A stretch of DNA of 48,278 bases from Bondarzewia mesenterica. Its lineage: Eukaryota > Basidiomycota > Agaricomycetes > Russulales > Bondarzewiaceae. The first letter of the stretch is position 1. The number at the start of each line of letters is the position of its first letter. The translations under genes and the position numbers were made by a program. The notes under the pieces were generated by a model. That model made no database searches, was not told where the DNA came from, and worked only from the letters and a program-made list of their open reading frames with translations. Location: the NCBI GenBank assembly GCA_004802705.1, contig SGPL01000237.1:1-48278 (forward strand). Reading direction: 5' to 3'. This document shows positions 37,618 through 48,278 of the stretch, one piece after another.

Positions 37618-38859
37618 TCAACGGAATCGCAACCGCAGGACATAATACGCAATTCCTGAAAGCAGGCCGCCAATGTGCCCCGCGGTATCAGTTTCTGCCC
37701 GCTATGAGACGCAAGGACAAAACAAGAGGACGGTTCAGTCATGTAGGCAAGAGAATAAAAAGGCGGAGTGAAAAAAGTACCATGTCGTGTAAGGCGCTGT
37801 AGCCGTCAAAGAGGAATATGCCGGCGACGAAAGCCCAGGCGGGGCACGGCACAACCCCGAATATGAGAAATGTCGCTCTGGGAGCGACGCATGCAGCAAA
37901 GGAGACGATGCTATATATTGCACCTCCAATGCGTGTCAACTGAATAATCAAGTAATAGATATTCAAATGGGCATACCACTTGCGCCATGAGAAGATATAT
38001 TGTGGTTACGCTTATCGTGCCATAGAAGGCTGACCGTGCTGGAGATGATACCCCCTGCGGATAGGAATTAGATATTTGATGCATGGGCGGATGAAACAAG
38101 AGATCTACCTCCAAGGTATAATGCCAGGAACCGAGCATTTCCGAGGGCTTGCATGACGAAAGGGGCCATAAAAAAGTAGCTGAAGCCGTTGAAGAGGATG
38201 TGATCAAAGTTTTGGTGTGAGAAGCAGGCTGTTAGAACCGTCCATCTGTTGTACACTCGGTAATTATTCGGGGTGGTTTGGTATGACAGGCATGCTTCTA
38301 ACTTACATTCTGCCATTCGAGACGGACTCCATGCTGACTAGGAAATTTTTGTGCATCCATATGGCAAGATCGGGTTTGTGTTGGAATGCCTACATATTCC
38401 ATAATAATTACAGCGCACTTGAGTCAGGAATGACGTGAAGAAAATACGCACATTCCGAATGCTAGCATAACACCAAGCCGTGAAGACAGCGCCGTTGATC
38501 GCCATGATACCGTAGAATACGTATGTTTGCGGGAATCTATCAAGCCATAAAGTGAATCTGCGCCATGGACCGCCAGAAAATGGGGACCGAGACGACCGCG
38601 GTGGTAACTGGCGATGAGTTGCATTTAAAACTTCACAGCGGCTGAAGCGCGCAATGCCGGATCGAAAGACTCGGAGGAGAGGCGTGGTAGTGCGGGTGGC
38701 GTGGACAAGACTTGTTGGTCTATGCGTCGGGCGAGTGCTAAACCGGGCATTCGCAATAACATTCGACAGAAAAGAGTTTTTCACCCATGGTGATTTGAAT
38801 GCATAAGGTGACCTTGTGCAGGCATTGCGAAAAACGTTGTGCAAAGCGGAGAACTGCAT
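37618..38859 (-). CDS. Rhomboid-family membrane protein lacking the catalytic Ser
   Basis: A polytopic rhomboid, the family of intramembrane serine proteases. Start MQFSALHNVFRNACTRSPYA at 38859, a basic Ser/Thr-rich leader suited to mitochondrial import. Helices then run FPQTYVFYGIMAINGAVFTA, NRWTVLTACFSHQNFDHILF, NGFSYFFMAPFVMQALGNAR (with the conserved HxxxxH-like loop SHQNFDHILFN), YGTISVTTIYLLMAQV, LTRIGGAIYSIVSFAACVAP, FGVVPCPAWAFVAGIFLFDG and AGHIGGLLSGIAYYVLRLRF. The catalytic His (AGHIGG) is kept, but the usual GxSGA reads RIGGA: Gly where Ser should be. If correct this is a pseudoprotease. About eight introns. Divergent from sedlin with 149 bases between. An alternative upstream Met exists at 38991. 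Confidence 0.82.
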
Positions 38860-39008
38860 CGGTGCACAAGTTTTGGTCTGACGCGTTTGGCAGGCAAAAA
38901 GCCGAGGTGTGCTGACATAATAAACAAAAGCACGTGGACTCGTCTCTAGCAAGTCCGAAGCCTTCACTGGTCGCAACTGGTTTGCACCCAATAACTTGGG
39001 TCGACACT
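38860..39008. promoter_or_regulatory. Shared promoter, rhomboid and sedlin
   Basis: These 149 bases lie between divergent starts. They contain a CACGTG (near 38932-38937) and a CCAAT (38988-38992), 16 bases before the sedlin ATG. Function is inferred from position. Confidence 0.45.
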
Positions 39009-39728
39009 ATGTCCCACCATCTTTTTCTTCTTTCGCCGTCTGACACTCCCTTATACAGCCTCACCCACTTTTTCGTCGAAACCCACGCAGGCTGCGCCTT
39101 CTCCATTGTCCGCGAATCTCCCGTCCTGGTCGACGTCCGCTTTTGCAGGCACTCTGACTGCGCTCTCCGGAGCATCCAGCGTCACGCAGTCTTCTGCACA
39201 AGGTGGAGTGGCGCGTGTGGGTGGTGGGCAGGACCGCCATGTGATTCAGATGATCGCAAACGCTAGCTTGGATGTAATAGAAGAGGTGGTCCGACGAAAC
39301 AATGGCATGTCAGTGCTCCCGTCCGCTCCTTTTTCCTATCGCGGTACGAGTGGTAAGGCACTTCGCTCTGGTTCGCAGGTATCTGAAAGCCGTGGATAAG
39401 TTCAACGAGTGGACCGTGTCTGCCTTCATTACCCCAGGCAGTAAGTGCGTCCCGTTCGTGCGGCACGTTATCTGTCGCTGAAACGGGGGCCAGACATGAA
39501 ATTCATTCTTCTCCATGAGGCAAAGAACGATGAGGGGATTCGATCCTTCTTCACGGATGTTTGGGAACTTTATATCAAGGTATGCAGGCCCACTGCTTGC
39601 GTGTTGCTAGCTGGAATAAAGACCGTTCCTATCAGACGATGTTAAACCCATTCCACACCGCGCATACGCCGATACGGAGTGCAGTGTTTGATACGCGTGT
39701 AAGAGCGAGTGCTAAGAAGTACCTCTGA
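39009..39728 (+). CDS. TRS20: TRAPP subunit sedlin (TRAPPC2/Trs20)
   Basis: A small longin-fold core subunit of the TRAPP tethering complexes in ER-Golgi and Golgi traffic. Start MSHHLFLLSPSDTPLYSLTH at 39009, a conserved opening. Then a Ser/Ala-rich insert (FSSKPTQAAPSPLSANLPSW..), VIQMIANASLDVIEEVV, YLKAVDKFNEWTVSAFITPG, NMKFILLHEAKNDEGIRSFF, TDVWELYIK, TMLNPFHTAHTPIRSAVFDT, and the very conserved end RVRASAKKYL at 39728. Three introns: about 39308-39379, 39440-39493, 39580-39636. The opening and the insert are in different frames. One T too many in the T5 run (39068-39073 area) accounts for it. The insert between strands is longer than in animals or yeast, as is common in basidiomycetes. 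Confidence 0.9.
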
Positions 39729-40428
39729 GTCTCATACACAGAACGATTGTCTTCTGTGTGAGGTCTGCAAAGGAGACTACCTCTGAGTATTGTAAAGAGC
39801 ATACCACAATTAGAGAGGAACCCAATTTTATTTAGCTTTTTGTTTGGGGAAGCGGGAGTGGCGGATGTCCATGTGTGGCGGGGTGATGGGGTCCTTGTGT
39901 GCGGTGTAGATGGAGTCGGGCGCCGAGTTGTCAGTCCCTTTGCCTTTCTCCTCTCTTTCCTACCCTCACTGTGTCCGTGGCCCTTTCTTTTCCTTTGTCT
40001 GTGTCTCCTTGTCTTCCTTCCTCATCTATATCACCTGAGTCTATATAACCCTACACAAAATCCCCATTTCTCGCCCAGGTCTTCCTAATATCGTCTCTTT
40101 GTCTGTCATCTTCCCCCTTCGTCTGCGCTTCCTATCTTCCTCAAGCCACAGGAATTCATCGTTGGAAGGGAGTATCTGAAAGTGCCATTTTCTTCCTGTC
40201 CGTTATAAAGCCGCCTATTTGTCCTCGCAGTGTGAGTCTCAATTTTCAACCATTTACTCTGGAACGTTCTCAACTTCCTGAGTGACCCTCAAATATTCAT
40301 CTCATCTCGATCCTTGAAATGCAGCTGTATTCACGATTGGCCTCCTCACTGCTTGTTTAACTTTCATCACTCTCATCGCCTAATCAATCCTTCCCTTTTT
40401 CTGCATACCAACCCAGCTTTATCTCGCA
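39729..40428. promoter_or_regulatory. Long upstream region with CT-rich tract
   Basis: This 700-base stretch before the Gln-rich gene is pyrimidine-rich, most strongly at about 39945-40035. Fungal genes with strong constitutive promoters often carry such CT tracts near the transcription start. No open frame here looks coding. Confidence 0.4.
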
Positions 40429-42128
40429 ATGGCCACCACTCCCGCTCCCAACCCTCGTGCTTCTCTCCTCGCTGGCCTCCGTACTGGAGGCGTACGCTCC
40501 CTTTCAGGGTCTATGAACGTCCCTCATACCGCTGCTCCTGGAGCATCCTTCAACGTTCCTCGTTTCGCATCTTCATCGTTCGACAACATTCATTATCCTG
40601 CCGAAGAAGACGAAGACGAACTTTCCGATATGGTCTCGCAGAACATGTACATCAACTCTGTGCCTCGCATGCAGCAGCCCCCCATGACAGCTGCTGTCGA
40701 TGGGACGAACAATAGGTTCTCTCAACAGCAGTTCAATATCCATAGGAGCATGATAAATGGTGGGATGACCAATCACGAGGTTCAAAGGCAAGCACAGGCG
40801 CAACAGCAAGCTCTTCAAATGCAGATGCTTCAGCTTGAGATGATGCGATTGCAGGTGCGTAGATCGTCTTATCGTAGGATGCTATTTTCTCATCGTAGTT
40901 TCCAGGCTTTGCAGGCGCAGCAGTACCAAGCTGAACTTCTTGCCCAGGCCCAACGTCAGCAACAGCAGAATCTCCGAGCATACAACCCCCCTGCCACTGC
41001 TGGAGCTTACAACACTTCCTTTGACTTGCGCTCCACGGTCATGAATGCCCAGATGCGTCGCCCCAGTCAGGCTGAGCAACTGAGGGCGCAGTTGGGCGTT
41101 GCTAGCGAGGACCAATTGCCCATGACCGCTGCCCTCGGTGGCAAGTTTGGTAGCCGAGTTCAGTTTCCGGGGCTACCCGAGGAGGACCTCAACACTGGAG
41201 GAAGGATGGCCTTCCAGAATCCTCCTGTCACGCCCAATCACACCACTGTCATCAGTGGAGGCACCTCCCTCGGCACCTCTTCCAACAATGGGAATGNCAN
41301 CAGCAACAGTATCACCCCTTCGAAGTCCGATGCTGCTGTTTCATGGAGGCGCGGCGGACAGAACTCCGTCCTCAGCGGTAGTCGCTCCACGTCTCTTACT
41401 GCGCCGCCTAACGTCAAGATTACGCCGCCACCAGTTGAGCGTATTTCTCCACCTCCTGGCATCAGTGTGAGCAGCAGTCCCGTGCGCACACGTCCCCAGC
41501 CGCTCCGCTTTTCCGCAGTCGTCTCGCGACCATTGTCCGCGGTTGCCATAGATGAGGGTACAGACGGCGAGGACAACTCGTCGGTCGCTTCATTCAAGTC
41601 GGAGGTTCACCTCCCACTACTCCGCAGTCCTCGGCCTCGTCTCCTGAGGCCCTCCTCTCGCCGCGCGAGGAGGCGGCCAAGAAGTTGTACGAGGGTCTTG
41701 GTCTCGGTCGTCTCGTCCCCGCCCCTCCCGCTACAGCTGGTCTCCCGCAGCGCGTGTTGAGCCTTGCTGTGCGGCAGCCCCGTGGGCCGCCGTCTGGTGC
41801 GGATGAGTTGGGATCCCGGAACTTTGCGACCCGTATCAGGAGAAAGGCGATTGGTGGGCTTGGGGCCCTCATGGGCGCGCGCGAGAGGAGGGATGTCAGT
41901 CGAGGCATTCTGAGTCTACGGAGTGGGCCTCTGGTCTTCTTGCCAAGTTTGGCAGAGCAAATGATAACGATGATGAGATTCCTTTCTTTTCTAGTCCCCT
42001 TGATCGCCTTCGTTCCTTATTTATTTACCTTCGTGGCCGTTGAGCGCGCGAAGAATCTGGGTGTTGTTAGAATTCGGACAGTCGTTGTATATGCGTCGCG
42101 TCAATCTCCACCCTCTGCCTCTCTTTAA
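40429..42128 (+). CDS. Gln-rich disordered protein, frame break near 41604
   Basis: Function unknown. MATTPAPNPRASLLAGLRTG at 40429 starts a low-complexity protein with an acidic patch (EEDEDELSDM), a Gln/Met-rich segment (QRQAQAQQQALQMQMLQLEM, then QQYQAELLAQAQRQQQQNLR), a Ser/Pro region (ITPPPVERISPPPGISVSSS) and, in another frame, SPREEAAKKLYEGLGLGRLV, GADELGSRNFATRIRRKAIG and GLGALMGARERRDV. The Gln-rich part could drive coiled-coil or prion-like assembly. A 51-base GT-AG intron (40855-40905) is open in frame, so retention would add 17 residues. Near 41604 the frame must move by one (a base missing in GG). The C-terminal boundary is unsure because the frame runs on to 42128 through sequence that looks like 3'UTR. 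Two Ns (41297, 41300) lie in the coding part. Confidence 0.6.
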
Positions 42129-42808
42129 CCTCTACCACCCTTTCCTTTACGTGACTCATACAAGCTACTACGTAGCTCCCTGACCCGGTTATGATTGGTC
42201 CTCGAGTTGCACTCGTATTTTTTTACCCTTCCCACAGCAACACGCACGCGTTCTTTTCTCATTGTTGCTTGAATGATGGGCAGATGGTCTGCCTCGTCTT
42301 CCAGTCGCCAATATCTGGTAGCTGTGCTCTCATTCATCACCGGCCTGCTCCTTGTTCATGTCGTGGTTCGACGTCCCGGCCCGACGTCTACAGCATTCTA
42401 CTTCTTTTCCGTCATGTCCATTTCTTTATAGGGTGTATCACTCTGCCTCCCACTTTGATCTCGGAATTTGGCTAGAGTTGGATAAATTGATTGGAATGGT
42501 CTGCTTGAGTGGATGGCTCCTTTTTCTCTCCCTTTTCTCTCCCTTTCTCATGTGATCCTGGCCATGTACAATTTGTACAACACGTATCTACGAAAAGGGC
42601 GTGCATTGCTTCCCCTCCATTGAAAATATCATTCTCAGGTTGTCATGTTGCTTGCATTCCATGCCCTTGTTCAAGTCACTTGAGGCAACAGCTGGTGTCG
42701 CGCGGACTCTCCACGCCATCTGGACAACAGTACCACACGAAATCAAATCGGGAGAGGAAGGGGGGTTACAGCAAGCTATAAAACACGCATATACAGACGA
42801 AGGGCGTG
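42129..42808. other. Convergent intergenic region
   Basis: Between the Gln-rich gene and ARP4, in convergent orientation. T-rich on the plus strand. No gene, RNA or repeat is supported. Confidence 0.4.
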
Positions 42809-44682
42809 TCACTTGCATCTCTGACCAACGATGGATTTGCCGTGTTCCTGCAAGAAGATGAGAACGTTCGGTGTCTGCTGTCAGAGAATCCGAGAGCAAG
42901 AAAGCTCGCACCTGCCACTCTTCCTTGCTGATCCACAGTTGGTGGAATGTTCCCAAACTGGCGAGAATGCTGCCGCCTAGCCAACCGCCGTATCGACGCT
43001 CGGTGGGGTTTCCCGGCGCGTGTATTTTGACCTGATACGGGCAGCTGTCAGTGTCATAAATGCTCAGACAGGTGAAGGTGTTGTTCGCACGTGAGGATAC
43101 TGGCGCGATAGCTCGTTGGCGAGACGGTCCACGAATCCGGCTAACAGACTACCCCCGCCGCAGAGGACGACGTTGGCCATGAGAAGTTGGCGGATCTCTT
43201 GTTCGCAAGCTGTTAGCGACTGAGCGATGAGCCCGGGCAGCGGGCGAGGGAGGTGCGGGTTTGAGGCCTGTCGATAAGAGGAGCGGTGTGGGTTTGCCCA
43301 AATTAGATGGAGCTCAGGAAAGGAGGAGAGTGGAAATGGGGATACTAACGACGAGTTGTTGCGAGTGCGTGAAGAAGAGCTCGCCGACGTTGAAGCGCTC
43401 GGACCCGAAGTAGGTGTTGAAGCCGGTCGCAAACTCATATTGTCTTGGAGGGCGGGCGGCTGCGGCTCTGGGAACGAGTGAGATGTCAGGGTCGGCGTGG
43501 TTTGACAAGTGAGAGGCACTGACTGCTCATTCCATCCTTGATCGAGAACTCCTGCGACACTCTGTAACCATTCTTCGACTTCCCGGGATTCATAGTACGT
43601 GCGCAGGCTGTCCGTCGTTTTTGCCATTCGGTCTTGGCGAAGTGTAAAGCGGGGCAGGACGCCCGGCTCTACAGGCTGGGGGAATGTCAATGGTCGCCGA
43701 CGAGAAGCATAAAATATGAAGGAAGGGACGAACTGTTTTTGCGGCGATCAGTTGATGGGAGAGGAGTTGGATTGGGGGGGTGGTTGTGGCTTTGACTCAT
43801 GAGCGAATGTCGCGCGTTTGCAGCAACGAGCTGGGGAAGAGCGGAATGAACGAGGCCTGCGTATGATGCAACCGGTTAAGGACGCTGCTAAAGGGAAAAT
43901 GCCACAGACTGCTCGCCTTTTCGCAAAACAAAGCCGTCCACCACAGGGGTGATGCTCGCCGTCGTCTGGCCGATGTCAATCACCAGTGCCGAGCCCTTAC
44001 CTGCAGCAAATCTACGCGAAAGGAAATTAATGAGATCAAGGAAGGCCATGATTGACGCGTCGACATACGCGTTCAGAACGCCCGTGTTCGCAATGTAAAA
44101 CGCGGGCACATCGAACTCTTCGAACATCAGCTCGGCCATCCGCTCGCGATTCGCGGAAGTGTTCCATGCTGGCTCGGTGACGAGGATCGGGTGCTCTTTT
44201 GGATCACATTGCATGACATCTTTAAAGGCATGGCTGATGAGGGGGCCGATGGGTGCGAAGTCATTAACTTCATGGAATGGGGCCGACATCACGAAATGTT
44301 CTTCAGAGTAGCAAATAAATGCACTCACTGAGGCCGTCTTTCATCGGGTTTCCTATTTGCATGCCCTCGCGCCATATTGAAGGGCCGTGTTGTCCGATGT
44401 ACAGTCTGTTTTGTTCCTTAGGTGCTTCCTGCTGAGTCTCGCCACTCGTGTCGGCCATGGTGACATCCGGGTTCACATTTTGGGGTATAAAGCCATATGA
44501 TGTAGGAATTATTGCCTTTGGCGTATCGTCTCCAGCATATCCTGCCCTCAGCGTAGAGGACCCGATATCGACGACGAGAGCGGATACTTCGTCTAAATGA
44601 ACAAGAGATATAGTTAAGAAAAGTCGTAGTATTCTCACAGAGTCTTGTAAATTTTATACGTACCTCCTCCATATTGGACCAT
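42809..44682 (-). CDS. ARP4: Actin-related protein Arp4 (ACTL6/BAF53 type)
   Basis: A nuclear actin-related protein shared by the NuA4, SWR1 and INO80 chromatin complexes. A tiny first exon (MVQYGG, ATG at 44682) splices to [20 protein letters not shown], then [18 protein letters not shown]. Next come [165 protein letters not shown] and [12 protein letters not shown] at 42809. The YGGDE start and EEW-EHG-SIV-RKC-like end are Arp4 features, not conventional actin. At least seven introns. It is divergent from ERB1 with 206 bases between. CHZ1, the H2A.Z chaperone for SWR1, lies at 7.2 kb. Confidence 0.92.
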
Positions 44683-44888
44683 TTTGTCGGAGGAATTTAG
44701 GCAAACAAGGGAACAAGTGGAGAGTCGATCAAGGAGCAATGAGAGTTGCAGTTTGCCCGATCAGATCTAAAGCCAATACCTTTGACCGTGAGAACTCAAG
44801 ACCTTGGTAAATTTGGACTCTTGCTGGTCCTTCTTTATTCCTTTTTCCTTCTTCATTCCTTCGATGGCAGCCGGAATTAAGCCAATTA
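44683..44888. promoter_or_regulatory. Shared promoter, ARP4 and ERB1
   Basis: These 206 bases lie between divergent starts. CCAAT occurs at 44773-44777 and again just before the ERB1 ATG. A T/C-rich tract (about 44828-44860) precedes ERB1. An ATG at 44864 opens a 39-codon frame overlapping the ERB1 start in another frame. Confidence 0.5.
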
Positions 44889-44983
44889 ATGGCAAAAAAA
44901 CGCAAGCAAGCACCTATCGAGGTGACCGTCCAGGAGGAGGAGGAAACGCTTCCTCAAGGCGGACTGGAGATGTTGAGCGATGA
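44864..44983 (+). other. Possible uORF overlapping the ERB1 start
   Basis: ATG at 44864 reads MAAGIKPINGKKTQASTYRG and stops at 44983, out of frame with ERB1. If transcription starts upstream of it, this frame would compete with the ERB1 ATG at 44889. It may also be outside the mRNA. Confidence 0.3.
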
Positions 44984-47589
44984 GGAAGGGGAGAATGGCG
45001 CGTCTGAAGAATCGGATGGTGATGAGGTTGACGAGTTTCCGGAGATTGACGTGAGCTCTGACAGCGAGGAAGAGGACAGTGACGCGTTGGAGGAGGATGA
45101 AGAGGACGAGGATGAGGACAACGAAGACAATGACGACGAAGAAGAAACAGACGACGACCTCCACATTTTCCCAAAATCCAAAACAATCATCTCAGACATC
45201 ACTGGTCAACCTAAAAAGGTCTATCCTGAGATAGAGCCAGACTACGACTCGGATTCGTCCACAGAAGACGTATGACCGTCCTCATCTCGCTGTCAGTTAC
45301 TGTGCACATTTCAACTTTTTCCTTGAGTAGGCACCCAATCGCGTCGGCGATATACCACTGCATTGGTATGACGATCTACCTCATGTCGGCTATGACATTA
45401 ATGGCAAGAAAGTGCTCAAACCTGCACGAGGGGATGAACTGGACAAATTCCTGCAGACTGTCGAAGACCCATCGGCATGGTACGTGCTTCCGTCGCAAGG
45501 CTTTGGGTTGCGTTTTCCAACTCACGGATGTTTGTAGGACATCTGCATTTGATAAAAACGTTCAAATGGACAAGCCCCTCACTGCCGAGGAGCTGGATAT
45601 CATCCGTCGTCTGCAGGCAAATGAAAATCCAGATGCTGGTTACGATCCTTATGAGCCTACGATCGAATGGTTCACAGGAAAGGGAAAGGAGGAGGTCATG
45701 CCCCTTTCTGCTGCCCCCGAGCCAAAACGGAGGTGGGTGCCAAGTAAATGGGAAAAGCAAAAGGTAAGAATGGCTCGCACCATCTCTTCTTCAAAAATAT
45801 ATCAACATTCGCCTTGCAAAGGTCATGAAAATAGTTCGCGCCATTCGCTCCGGCCGCATCCTCCCCTCAAAACCAAAAACCGCATCCACTCGACCCCAAT
45901 TCTACGCCATCTGGAACGAAGAACCGTCAACGCACGCCCCGCCTCTGCCCGCTCCCAAACCGCGCCTCCCAACCCACGCCGAGTCTTACAACCCACCAGA
46001 AGAATACCTGCCTACCGAGGAAGAACGCAAGGAGTGGGAGGCAACCGACAAGGAGGATCGGGAGCGCGACTTCCTTCCACAAAAATACTCTTCCCTGCGT
46101 CTCGTGCCTGCCTACGATCAATTCATTCAGGATCGATTCAGCCGCCAACTCGACTTATACCTGGCACCGCGTATTCAGCGCGCGAAACTCAACATCGACC
46201 CAAACAGCCTGATCCCCAAGCTCCCTAGCCCGAACAGCCTACGACCGTTCCCGAACTACAGAGCTTTGAAGTTCGCGCACACGAAGGGCCGCGTGCGGTG
46301 CGTGAGCGTGAGCCCTGATGGCGCGTGGGTGGTCAGTGCGGACGAGGAGGGCATTGTCAGCCTATGGGAAGTCATGGTCGGGCGCGAGGTGAAGCGCTGG
46401 ATGATGGGCGAGCGGGTGGGTGCCGTCGAATGGTGTCCGAGGACGGACGTCAGCTTCTTCGTCGTCGCAACGTACGTCCCGGCCTTTCTTTATGCCTAAA
46501 TTCATTTTGCATCTGAATCATNTATCTCGCTTCTCAGCGACGAGAAGTTACATTTCATCGTTCCCCCGAACTTGCCGCCCGCTGTGCTCACCGCGACGCA
46601 GAACACGCTCGCGCCTGCCACGCTGCCGCCTGCGCCCGCGACGCCCTCGCCGATCAAATGGACCAACCCACCATCCGCCACGTCGACTTCCGCGGACAAG
46701 CCTATATTATCCGTCAATCTGCCCCCGTCGTCAGGGCTCTCGAAGCAAATTACATGGCATCGGAAGGGTGATTACTTTGCCACGGTTTGTACGTCACGAA
46801 CTTTTTTTTCCGTCATATACGAAATTGAGGATGATCGTCTTTTCCTCGTAGCGAGCGGAGAGGGTCAAGGCGGCGTATGGATCCACCAGGTCTCGAGGAG
46901 GCATTCGCAGGCGCCATTCAAGAAGATCAAGGGTGCAGTGCAGCTCGTCCTCTTCCATCCTTTGAAGCCGCAATTTTTCGTTGCGGTGCGTGCATCCATA
47001 CCTCCAGACAACGTGATGCATTGTTGAGCTGATAGTCCCGATACAAATGCAACAGACTCAGCGCTATGTCAGGTTGTACAACCTTGCGGAACAGAAACTG
47101 CTAAAAACATTGATGCCTGGTATACGATGGATATCATCCATGGATGTCCATCCTTCGGGCGACCATATCATCGTCGGTGGTTACGATCGCAAGCTCTGTT
47201 GGTTTGATCTTGAACTCAGCGAGAAGCCATACAAGATCATGCGGTCCGTATTTGTTCCACTCGCGTTCCGTGCCCTCTAACTGACAAGATGACATCTTCC
47301 CCGTCGCACTAATTGGCTATTCAGGTACCACTCGCGCGCGATCCGCTCGCTGCACTTCCACCCTACCTACCCACTCTTCGCGTCTTCTTCCGATGACGGC
47401 TCCATTCAGGTGTTCCACGCGCGGGTGTACAACGATCTGATGACGGACCCGCTCGTCGTGCCACTGAAGATCCTGAGGGGACACCAGGTGAAGGATGGGT
47501 TGGGGGTGTTGCAGGTCAAGTGGGTGCCAAAGCAGCCGTGGTTGGTTAGCGCAGGGGCAGATAGCAATGTCGTTGTGTGGTGTAGTTGA
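44889..47589 (+). CDS. ERB1: Ribosome biogenesis factor ERB1/BOP1
   Basis: The WD-repeat scaffold of the PeBoW (Nop7-Erb1-Ytm1) complex, which matures 27S pre-rRNA into 5.8S/25S in the nucleolus. MAKKRKQAPIEVTVQEEEET begins an acidic N-terminus (to about residue 110). The BOP1NT domain follows: NRVGDIPLHWYDDLPHVGYD, AFDKNVQMDKPLTAEELDII, DPYEPTIEWFTG, RRWVPSKWEKQKVMKIVRAI, PQFYAIWNEE, LPAYDQF-type LVPAYDQFIQDRFSRQLDLY and LAPRIQRAKLNIDPNSLIPK. WD40 blades then run CVSVSPDGAWVVSADEEGIV, SLWEV.., QITWHRKGDYFATV, VQLVLFHPLKPQFFVATQRY, GYDRKLCWFDLELSEKPYKI, RSLHFHPTYPLFASSSDDGS and LGVLQVKWVPKQPWLVSAGA, ending VVVWCS at 47589. About seven introns. Domains and length are complete for the family. 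Confidence 0.95.
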
Positions 47590-47809
47590 TTTGGTGTCAT
47601 GCCTGAGTGGTTTTCTCCGTGGGGCTATTCGAGAGAAGTTAGTGCGCCCCATTATGAATTATCGTCCGATAGTGAAATTCCTGTTGGGGTGCAGTTCTCC
47701 CACCTATTCCCGCACTGGTCCGTATCCCCTAACGACGCGACATGTGGTCAATAACTATCTGGGAGGAGCGAGTAGGATGATAGAGCGCGGGAGGACCGTC
47801 TCAGCGACT
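47590..47809. other. ERB1 3' flank
   Basis: A short flank with no supported gene, ending at the left arm of the foldback element. Confidence 0.4.
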
Positions 47810-48219
47810 ATGTCGGAAAATCCTTATCTGCATTATAATGTCACGTCTGTGTCACGCTCGGAATTAGCCGAGGTTAACCCGAGCTGTAATCCATCACAAT
47901 GTCATCACAATAGCATGACAATGCCTTACAATTGCATTATTACGTAATATAGTGCGGTACTCTTTTAGGATAATGCCTAAAATGCCTATAATCAAAATGT
48001 GACAAAATGTGACAGTCATGAATTTGTCACATTTTCATTATAGACATTTTAGGCATTATCCTAAAAGAGTACCGCACTATATTACGTAATAATGCAATTG
48101 TAAGGCATTGTCATGCTATTGTGATGACATTGTGATGGATTACAGCTCGGGTTAACCTCGGCTAATTCCGAGCGTGACACAGACGTGACATTATAATGCA
48201 GATAAGGATTTTCCGACAT
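47810..48219. repeat. Near-perfect foldback palindrome, ~197-bp arms
   Basis: Bases 47810-48006 pair with 48219-48023. I checked pairing base by base over the inner 50 bases and at intervals further out. The mismatches found are 47985/48044 and 47993/48036, with no gap. A 16-base spacer lies at the centre. The inner ends carry a tandem AAAATGTGAC pair (about 47994-48014). No open frame of note lies inside. The pattern fits a MITE or foldback element that would give a long hairpin if transcribed. No target-site duplication was found. Flanks diverge at once outside 47810 and 48219. Confidence 0.85.
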
Positions 48220-48278
48220 GGACGAATATGGTAATACGAGGGCGGGGATCCCGATTTGGATCGTCGGCGGGGCGGTCT
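48220..48278. other. Window edge
   Basis: GC-rich unique sequence of 59 bases. Too short to interpret. Confidence 0.3.

Noticed and set aside
44914..45202. Minus-strand Ser-rich and Pro-rich frames opposite ERB1
   Set aside because: They are antisense of the acidic N-terminus of ERB1.

Overview
The window looks like nuclear DNA of a filamentous basidiomycete, most likely an Agaricomycete. Genes are dense, sit on both strands and are cut by many short introns (about 45-90 bp). The recognisable proteins are eukaryotic housekeeping families (PRMT1, ERB1/BOP1, ARP4, CLASP, sedlin, TRIP13/Pch2, CHZ1) together with F-box and disordered Ser/Pro-rich proteins typical of mushroom genomes. I had no database access. 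Names rest on motifs and family knowledge, and exon limits were read by eye.

Layout. 1-5.2 kb: a secreted type-B carboxylesterase/lipase and a CCDC25/Jlp2-type NFACT-R protein. 5.2-7.7 kb: two very small genes and the H2A.Z chaperone CHZ1. 8.4-9.6 kb: a HAC1/XBP1-like bZIP factor whose acidic C-terminus lies in another frame behind a candidate IRE1-type intron. 10-14.7 kb: a large Ser-rich protein of unknown function. 14.7-16.4 kb: no supported gene. 16.4-21.8 kb: a BRI3-like membrane protein and PRMT1, divergent, then an F-box protein. 21.9-25.1 kb: a gene-poor, partly AT-rich stretch with decayed ORFs and a fragment resembling a PIF/Harbinger transposase. 25.3-31.8 kb: a TPMT-like thiol methyltransferase, a PPR-like protein, TRIP13/Pch2 and a SelW/Rdx-family protein. 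32.3-42.1 kb: a CLASP, a rhomboid, sedlin (TRAPPC2) and a Gln-rich protein. 42.8-47.6 kb: ARP4 and ERB1, divergent. 47.8-48.2 kb: a near-perfect foldback element of about 410 bp.

The genes do not form one pathway. Four divergent pairs share short intergenic stretches of about 140-380 bp: BRI3-like/PRMT1, TRIP13/Rdx, rhomboid/sedlin and ARP4/ERB1.

The strongest leads are the HAC1-type mRNA-splicing candidate, a rhomboid that has lost its catalytic serine, an 8-nt microexon carrying half of a CxxC redox motif, three GC-AG introns, and the terminal foldback. Four genes need a one-base frame correction at a short base run. With 22 single Ns between 17.7 and 20.3 kb, this suggests local sequence error rather than four broken genes.
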